Under the pieces are notes generated by a model, which ran no database searches, was not told the origin of the DNA, and was given only the letters and a program-made list of their open reading frames with translations. From positions 1-7,539 of the forward strand of contig JAUXII010000033.1 of the NCBI GenBank assembly GCA_030621075.1: a stretch of 7,539 nt of DNA, given 5' to 3'. Made by a program: the position numbers and the translations under genes. Position 1 is the first letter of the stretch, and every line of letters starts with the position of its first letter. The DNA is from Lentimicrobiaceae bacterium (GTDB lineage: Bacteria > Bacteroidota > Bacteroidia > Bacteroidales > JAGONC01). Shown piece after piece: positions 6,457 to 7,539 of the stretch.

Positions 6457-7241
6457 AAAAAAGAATTTTACTCGCAACAATGACCCTTTTATTAACCAGT
6501 GCTATCCACGCACAAACCCCATTAACCGAGGCGGTTGATTTTTCAAAACCCGATCTTAATGGAAACATGATCCATCTTTTTGATATTCTCGACAGCGGGC
6601 AATATGTTGTAATTGATTTCTTCTTTGTTGATTGCATACCTTGTCAGGCGGTTTCACCCTTAATAAACCAGTCGTACCGCGATTTTGGATGCAATGAGCA
6701 TGATGTCTTTTATATGTCAGTTGATGACGGCGACACCACTGAAGATTGCGTAGAATATGACGAAACCTATGGTGTGGAGTTTCCAACCATCAGTGGTATT
6801 CAGGGAGGGGGAACGAAAATTGCCCAAAATTATAAGATACAATCATACCCAACGGTTATTTTAATAGCGCCAAATCGTGAAATCATCGAACAGCATATCC
6901 TTCCAATTGAAAGTGTTGAAGATATCAATGCTCCTGTTCTGGAGGCAGGGTGTAATTTTGCCGAATGTTCAAGCGGAATTTGGGGAAATGAATTAGCAAC
7001 TATTAATATCTACCCGAACCCTTCAAACGGGCAGTTTCAGATTAAACTTGATCAGGTTAGAGATGTAAACGTCAGGGTTCTTAATTTGCTGGGGAATGTG
7101 CTAATAAATGAAGATATCAGGGTTGACCAACAATCATTTATTTATGACTTAAACCTAACAACCCTGCCCGAAGGAATATACCTTGTATCGATCAGGCATG
7201 ATGATCAATATATCAGTAAGCGGATAGCTATTGTGCGATAA
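6453..7241 (+). CDS. Secreted thioredoxin-fold (TlpA/redoxin-like) protein with T9SS sorting domain
   Basis: This is a 262-residue protein. Residues 1-20 are a signal peptide (MKKRILLATMTLLL..., cleavage likely HA|QTP). Residues about 24-165 form a thioredoxin-like domain: YVVIDFFFVDCIPCQAVSPL gives the redox pair Cys61-x-x-Cys64, and SYPT at 131-134 supplies the cis-proline next to the active site. Extra cysteines are at 80, 99, 167 and 172. Residues about 182-262 are a T9SS type A sorting domain (IYPNPSNGQF, VRVLNLLGNV, LPEGIYLVSI, basic end KRIAIVR). It is predicted to be exported and attached to or released from the cell surface, with a thiol-disulfide oxidoreductase role. Its ATG overlaps the selB stop (ATGA), so it belongs to the Sec operon. 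Its signal cleavage region (A|QTP) and sorting domain type match those of the selenoprotein at the other end, which suggests a shared location. The partnership is inferred. Confidence 0.9.
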   Translation: MKKRILLATMTLLLTSAIHAQTPLTEAVDFSKPDLNGNMIHLFDILDSGQYVVIDFFFVDCIPCQAVSPLINQSYRDFGCNEHDVFYMSVDDGDTTEDCVEYDETYGVEFPTISGIQGGGTKIAQNYKIQSYPTVILIAPNREIIEQHILPIESVEDINAPVLEAGCNFAECSSGIWGNELATINIYPNPSNGQFQIKLDQVRDVNVRVLNLLGNVLINEDIRVDQQSFIYDLNLTTLPEGIYLVSIRHDDQYISKRIAIVR

Positions 7242-7278
7242 TGCTAACACATGCGGTATAAAAATCCCGTGTTTGGCA
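7242..7278 (+). terminator. Terminator-like hairpin ending the Sec operon
   Basis: Directly after the TAA at 7239-7241, TGCTAACAC (7242-7250) pairs with GTGTTTGGCA (7269-7278). This makes nine pairs with one bulged T and one T·G. The T-tract after it is poor (TTCGTGCATTACTTTTG), so it may be an imperfect intrinsic terminator or an mRNA 3'-end stabilising hairpin. Confidence 0.5.
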
Positions 7279-7326
7279 TTCGTGCATTACTTTTGCCTGA
7301 TGAATCAGTTTACCATAACCTCTGTT

Positions 7327-7340
7327 CCATTGTCCATTGT
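7327..7340 (+). repeat. Two tandem copies of the heptamer CCATTGT
   Basis: CCATTGT at 7327-7333 is repeated exactly at 7334-7340. It is a short low-complexity repeat in the noncoding stretch between the Sec operon and the next gene. The remainder of 7279-7394 contains no convincing gene, only a weak TGAAG (7347-7351)/CTTCA (7367-7371) inverted pair. Confidence 0.5.
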
Positions 7341-7394
7341 ACAGAATGAAGCCGCACTGTATGCTACTTCATCAATAGAAAAGCGAGCAAGGAA

Positions 7395-7440
7395 TAGCAA
7401 AATGCGAATTAATATCAGCCATTAATCATTAATTTTGCTA
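7395..7440 (+). repeat. Large AT-rich inverted repeat upstream of the 7471 gene
   Basis: TAGCAAAAT (7395-7403) is a perfect 9-bp inverted match to ATTTTGCTA (7432-7440). Inside it ATTAAT (7408-7413) can pair with ATTAAT (7421-7426) around loop ATCAGCC. TGCTAA (7436-7441) also forms an inverted pair with TTAGCA (7455-7460), so three copies of a TAGCA/TGCTA core flank the start region. These could be binding sites for a regulator of the downstream gene or an AT-rich transcript end; the sequence alone does not decide. Confidence 0.55.
7430..7437 (+). promoter_or_regulatory. Candidate -7 promoter box for the 7471 gene
   Basis: TAATTTTG is a full match to the Bacteroidota -7 consensus TAnnTTTG, 33 bases before the ATG at 7471. 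It lies in the right arm of the inverted repeat, which would let a repeat-binding protein block it. No good -33 TTTG is present at the expected spacing. Confidence 0.4.
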
Positions 7441-7470
7441 ATTTCATACCGGATTTAGCATAAATAAAAT

Positions 7471-7539
7471 ATGAACCACACTATCCTCACACCCCGAAAA
7501 ACCCTTAATAAAGCCTACCAGAAAAAAAGTATCTATATT
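7471..7539 (+). CDS. Start of a gene running off the right edge; possibly a DUF7149/Eco57I-type restriction-modification protein
   Basis: ATG at 7471 opens 23 codons with no stop before the edge (MNHTILTPRKTLNKAYQKKS...). The candidate promoter and AT-rich leader upstream, and the position after a terminator-like hairpin, fit a real gene start. The motif ILTPRKTLNKAY resembles, from memory, the N-terminus of large Bacteroidota type IIG/Eco57I-like restriction-methylase proteins (LTPRKALNKAF...). With so few residues this is a suggestion only; the remainder of the gene would settle it. Confidence 0.55.
   Translation, partial: MNHTILTPRKTLNKAYQKKSIYI

Noticed and set aside
7231..7425. A 64-codon open frame (plus strand) after the thioredoxin-like gene
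   Set aside because: It starts inside the preceding gene, crosses the terminator-like hairpin and the CCATTGT repeat, and has no recognisable domain or start signal.

Overview
The window looks like part of a Bacteroidota (Bacteroidetes) chromosome. Two proteins end in type IX secretion (T9SS) type A sorting domains, starts lack Shine-Dalgarno sequences, upstream regions hold TAnnTTTG-like -7 boxes, and the DNA is AT-rich with very compact gene packing. Genus cannot be told from the sequence.

Layout: (1) 1-933, minus strand, an AEC-family membrane transporter running off the left edge. (2) 934-1176, a divergent intergenic region with candidate promoters. (3) 1177-7241, plus strand, a tightly packed selenocysteine (Sec) cluster: a secreted multidomain protein (1177-2973) with an in-frame TGA at 2212-2214, a tRNA-Sec gene (selC, about 2972-3063), selA (3086-4504), selB (4501-6456) and a secreted thioredoxin-fold protein with a T9SS tail (6453-7241). 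selA/selB and selB/thioredoxin-like genes each overlap by 4 bases (ATGA), and the tRNA gene begins inside the stop codon of the first gene. (4) 7242-7470, a terminator-like hairpin and an AT-rich region with inverted repeats. (5) 7471 to the right edge, the first 23 codons of another gene, possibly a restriction-modification protein.

The main result is that the two open stretches 1177-2214 and 2422-2973 are one gene. They lie in the same frame and the sequence between them is open and coherent. Read through, the TGA gives a 598-residue protein with Sec at position 346 in a C-x-C-x-x-U motif, inside a Rossmann/glutamine-amidotransferase-like domain, between a signal peptide with adhesin-type domains and an intact T9SS sorting domain. 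A hairpin begins 12 nt after the TGA, where a bacterial SECIS element is expected. TGA is an ordinary stop in selA and selB, so the genetic code is standard.

Working model (inference): the cluster makes its own Sec tRNA, Sec synthase and Sec-specific elongation factor, uses them for the adjacent surface selenoprotein, and supplies a surface CxxC redox protein that may act on the selenoprotein's Se-S centre. selD (selenophosphate synthetase) is not in the window and must be elsewhere if the pathway works. I know of no described selenoprotein family of this architecture, but I cannot search databases.
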